Part shown: in pieces, positions 61,081-64,000 of the stretch | Layout: each line of letters opens with the position of its first letter | Numbering within the stretch: the stretch's first letter is position 1 | NCBI GenBank assembly: GCA_018622675.1 | Contig: CP076020.1 | Span: 1,302,001 to 1,366,000 of the forward strand | Reading direction: 5' to 3' | From: Mycoplasmatota bacterium | GTDB lineage: Bacteria > Bacillota_I > Bacilli_A > Izemoplasmatales > Hujiaoplasmataceae | Length of the DNA: 64,000 nucleotides | Position numbers and translations under genes: made by a program | The notes under the pieces: generated by a model | The model's input: the letters and a program-made list of their open reading frames with translations, nothing else | Database searches by the model: none | Told to the model about the DNA's origin: nothing

Positions 61081-63192
61081 TTATAATAAATTGATCATAA
61101 ATATAATTACAAACAATAAAGCAACAGTATATATCATTGCGTCTGCTCTAATGATTGATGATTCATACCTTCTATTTAATACATTACTAGTGATAATAAA
61201 TCGATCTATAAAACCAACTTTTTCAATATCATCTTCACTCAACTTTTTAAAATCATCTTCATTATATGGACACTTGTCTCCATAAAGTATCCTACATAAG
61301 TTTTTCATTAATAGATAAGCTGGTAAAAAGAAAATGTATTCAATACTAAGCCATTTTGGCAAACGTAAATGGAATAAATGATACTTCTTTCCAAGAAGAA
61401 AAATGATTATCCCTAAACCAACAATCCCAAGTGTGGTTAATATATCTTTAATTGCAAATACATTTAGGCCTAATATATAGTGATTAATGAAATCCGGATC
61501 ATAGGTCGTCATATTTAATTGTGGAATAATGAGATGACTCATGATAAATTTAGGGGATAAACCTATGAGTATAATCATTAAAGCCATAGCCCATAACGCT
61601 ATATCATGACTCGAATAATCATAAGGAATTTCATCATAATTATTTTCTGTTTTCTTAAAGAAAGTATAATAACCCATTTTAATGAACGAACAAGCAGTCC
61701 CCGCACTCACAATAATGAAAATAATTTCAGCAAAAATAAAACTCGAACTACCATAATGATAAGCTTCTGTTAAACCATGATGAATGATCGTTTTAGAAAC
61801 ATATCCATTAAAGAGAGGAAACCCACTAATCCCTAGAGCAGCTACTATAAAGACTAGGGTAGTAAAGGGAAGTTTCTTCCATAAACCACCTAATTTATAC
61901 ATATTTAATTCTTTAGTATGATAGTAAATAACACCAGCAATCATAAACAGTAAAGACTTAAACAAAGCATGATTAATGATATGGTAAATAGCTCCAGAAT
62001 ACCCCATTGCTCCTTGATAGCCCAAGTAAAGAGCAACACCTATACCTGTTACTATATAACCCATTTGACTGACTGAATGGTAGGCAAGCATCTTTTTCAT
62101 ATTTTCTTGTTGAAGGGCTAAAAAAACCCCTAGAGCCATGGTAATAATACCCGTCCAAATGATAAATGCCCCTATGTTTTGAGAAGTTAACCAGATAGGA
62201 TCATTCACAGACGTAACAACATCCTTGCTTGGGAAAAAGTAACTTGAAGCACCACGAATAATTCCAAATGCACCCACTTTAATCATAACACCTGATAAGA
62301 GGGCACTTGCAGGTGTTGGCGCTACAGGATGGGCTCTTGGTAGCCAAACATGAACTGGTGCCATCCCTGCTTTTATACCAAATCCAAAAACTAAAAGCCC
62401 CATCACCCAGTACTTTAAATTACCGAGTTCATCAAATCGCTCGATTGCGGAAGCAAAATGTAAATCTCCTACATTAAAATAGACTAATAATAAAGCAGTT
62501 AATATTAGGAAGCCACCAATCAGTCCCATAATGATATAATTATATCCTGCTTTATAAGATGAATCATTTTGACCGTGAATGACTAACATATAAGATACAA
62601 CAGTCATAATCTCAAAAAACAAAAACATAGTCAGTAAGTCACCTGACATTAGAGCACCTAATACAGAACTATATGTTAATGCCAAAAAGAAGAAAAACCT
62701 CGTACTTTTTTCTTCTTTTTTCATATATTCATGGGCATATATCATTACGAAAAACCATATAAATGAAGATAATAATAAAACAGAGTAGCTTAACATATCA
62801 ACTCTAAAACTTAATCCCAGCAACAAAACATTAGGCAATTCCAAGCGAATAATATCATCTAATGCTAAAGGATATATAAATACAACAATAACCAGTGTTA
62901 ATAAGCCCATATATATAACAGATTTATCACGTTCATCAATTGATTTTTTTGCGACTAAAACTTCAATAATAGCACCCAATATAGGAATCACAACAATGAT
63001 TATAGGAAGATATTGAATCCAAGGGGCTATCATGATTGTTTGATAAAAGTCACTATTTGAAAATGTTTCTTTAATCGAAAACCAATCACTAGCATAAGCA
63101 ATAAATAAGCTTAAAAGAAGCATGGCAAATACAACCAATAAAGTATTGGTTTTAGCCATTTTATCAAAAACTTTCATTTTTCTTATTTTCAT
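61081..63192 (-). CDS. NuoL/MrpA-D-like ion-translocating subunit, tandem paralogue 2 with C-terminal extension
   Basis: 703 aa and clearly alike to the previous protein along its whole length, including IYAHEYMKKEEKSTRFFFFL, MFLFFEIMTVVSYMLVIHGQ, GFGIKAGMAPVHVWLPRAHP and the C-terminal extension LPKWLSIEYIFFLPAYLLMK to the FIDRFIITSNVLNRRYES block. The pair arose by duplication. Such subunits carry protons or Na+ in complex I, Mrp antiporters and membrane hydrogenases; which complex applies depends on genes beyond the window. AGGAG precedes the ATG. Confidence 0.9.
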   Translation of the reverse strand: MKIRKMKVFDKMAKTNTLLVVFAMLLLSLFIAYASDWFSIKETFSNSDFYQTIMIAPWIQYLPIIIVVIPILGAIIEVLVAKKSIDERDKSVIYMGLLTLVIVVFIYPLALDDIIRLELPNVLLLGLSFRVDMLSYSVLLLSSFIWFFVMIYAHEYMKKEEKSTRFFFFLALTYSSVLGALMSGDLLTMFLFFEIMTVVSYMLVIHGQNDSSYKAGYNYIIMGLIGGFLILTALLLVYFNVGDLHFASAIERFDELGNLKYWVMGLLVFGFGIKAGMAPVHVWLPRAHPVAPTPASALLSGVMIKVGAFGIIRGASSYFFPSKDVVTSVNDPIWLTSQNIGAFIIWTGIITMALGVFLALQQENMKKMLAYHSVSQMGYIVTGIGVALYLGYQGAMGYSGAIYHIINHALFKSLLFMIAGVIYYHTKELNMYKLGGLWKKLPFTTLVFIVAALGISGFPLFNGYVSKTIIHHGLTEAYHYGSSSFIFAEIIFIIVSAGTACSFIKMGYYTFFKKTENNYDEIPYDYSSHDIALWAMALMIILIGLSPKFIMSHLIIPQLNMTTYDPDFINHYILGLNVFAIKDILTTLGIVGLGIIIFLLGKKYHLFHLRLPKWLSIEYIFFLPAYLLMKNLCRILYGDKCPYNEDDFKKLSEDDIEKVGFIDRFIITSNVLNRRYESSIIRADAMIYTVALLFVIIFMINLL

Positions 63193-63206
63193 GTATTAAC
63201 TCCTCA

Positions 63207-64000
63207 TTATGAAATAAAAGTTTCTACTGCTGCTTCAATATAAGGCATAATTACATTTGGAAATAAACCTAAAGACACAATTAAAATACCTAATAAGATC
63301 AATGGTGTAATCATCGTTCTTGGTGTTTTTTCAATAGTTGTCATCCGATAATGATACTTCTCATTTCTAAGAAATGCCAAAATGATAATTGGCAAATAGT
63401 AAATAACATTTAAGAGGCTGGAGATGATTAAGATTACCAAGAACACTAGATAGTTATTCTCTAATACAGCTATACCTAAATTTAACTTAGAAATAAAACC
63501 ACTAGTTAAAGGTAAACCTATCATTCCTAAAGCAGCTATACTAAAAACACCCATAGCTACAGGCATAATAAAGCCCATACCATCGAAATCATTCACTTTT
63601 CGTGTTTTCTTATAGAATATAATTTCTCCAACAGATAAGAATAAGGCCGTTTTCATTAAACCATGAGATATAATATGAAAAAATGCAGCACGTAATCCTA
63701 AAAAGCTAAGCAAAGAAATTCCTAATAAAATATATCCAACTTGAGCTACTGACGAGTATCCCAGCATTCGTTTAACATCCTTTTGTGCAATAGCGAATAT
63801 AGATCCTAGAATCATTGCTGTTCCTGATAAGATTAAAAGAATTAAAGGCATGTTCATTTGTTCAAGAATATCTATTCCAAAGACAGAAAATAAAATTTTA
63901 ACTAAAACAAGTAAATACACCTTAATTACAATGGCTGATAAAATTGCACTCGAAGTACTTGGGGCACTTGAATGGGCATCCGGTAACCATATATGAAATG
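63207..64000 (-). CDS. NuoM/NuoN/MrpD-like ion-translocating subunit, N-terminus outside window
   Basis: The reading frame enters from the right edge: FHIWLPDAHSSAPSTSSAIL is the HxWLPDAHxxAPxxxS signature of Proton_antipo_M, followed by KDVKRMLGYSSVAQVGYILL and FHIISHGLMKTALFLSVGEI. It lacks the C-terminal extension of the two neighbours and is closer to the standard MrpD/NuoM layout. 14 nt lie between it and paralogue 2, so it is the same operon. The 5' part is missing. Confidence 0.92.
   Translation of the reverse strand, partial: FHIWLPDAHSSAPSTSSAILSAIVIKVYLLVLVKILFSVFGIDILEQMNMPLILLILSGTAMILGSIFAIAQKDVKRMLGYSSVAQVGYILLGISLLSFLGLRAAFFHIISHGLMKTALFLSVGEIIFYKKTRKVNDFDGMGFIMPVAMGVFSIAALGMIGLPLTSGFISKLNLGIAVLENNYLVFLVILIISSLLNVIYYLPIIILAFLRNEKYHYRMTTIEKTPRTMITPLILLGILIVSLGLFPNVIMPYIEAAVETFIS

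Overview
The window is AT-rich bacterial chromosome with a Bacillota/Mollicutes-like gene set: YlbG, KhpA-rpsP, two DegV proteins, PepC, a GltX of bacterial type, PDH E1a/E1b/E2/E3 with LplA, and NCS2 permeases. UGA is a true stop (the NfnB-like gene and the small HTH gene end in TGA, and Trp is TGG throughout), so this is not a Mycoplasma-code organism. The best guess is a free-living relative of the Acholeplasma/Izemoplasma/Haloplasma group. That placement is inference from gene content and composition, not from a phylogenetic marker search.

Layout. 0-5.7 kb: tail of an ApbE-type flavin transferase, an ISL3-family insertion sequence, then a minus-strand operon (DegV, PadR, HAAS-like membrane protein, Gx/ECF-S-like transporter) and a membrane GGDEF protein. 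5.7-16.7 kb: DUF523, KhpA, rpsP, YlbG, peptide deformylase, DegV, PepC, an NfnAB-like flavin oxidoreductase pair, and a TetR-controlled ABC-2 exporter operon followed by a methyltransferase. 16.7-25.5 kb: MalY/PatB-type lyase, PAS-GGDEF, CorA, an alkyltransferase-like protein (Trp in place of the MGMT Cys), PAP2, a guanine-class riboswitch ahead of two NCS2 permeases, and a yybP-ykoY (Mn2+) riboswitch ahead of a CaCA exchanger. 25.6-42.4 kb: five minus-strand tRNA genes (Ala, Lys, Cys, Pro, Arg) that look like a cluster split by accessory DNA.

The accessory island (about 27.5-42.06 kb) is the most unusual part. Three minus-strand modules are separated by copies of a non-coding, strongly base-paired repeat, all in the plus orientation: (i) an ABC exporter with a one-base homopolymer frameshift and a bacteriocin-like fragment; (ii) an apparently intact double-glycine bacteriocin operon (C39-peptidase ABC transporter, HlyD partner, 157-aa protein, 116-aa precursor, membrane protein); (iii) an orphan RHS tip with a putative immunity gene and a TnpX/TndX-like large serine recombinase. 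The last repeat copy is cut off where the 3' end of tRNA-Cys begins.

42.5-64 kb returns to core metabolism: VOC protein, AEC transporter, class II ribonucleotide reductase, GltX, L-cysteine desulfidase-like enzyme, M48 protease, a pdhABCD operon whose promoter carries two inverted repeats, lipoate ligase and MATE in one operon, and an incomplete minus-strand operon of three NuoL/M/N- or MrpA/D-like ion-pumping subunits, two of which are tandem paralogues with the same unusual C-terminal extension.
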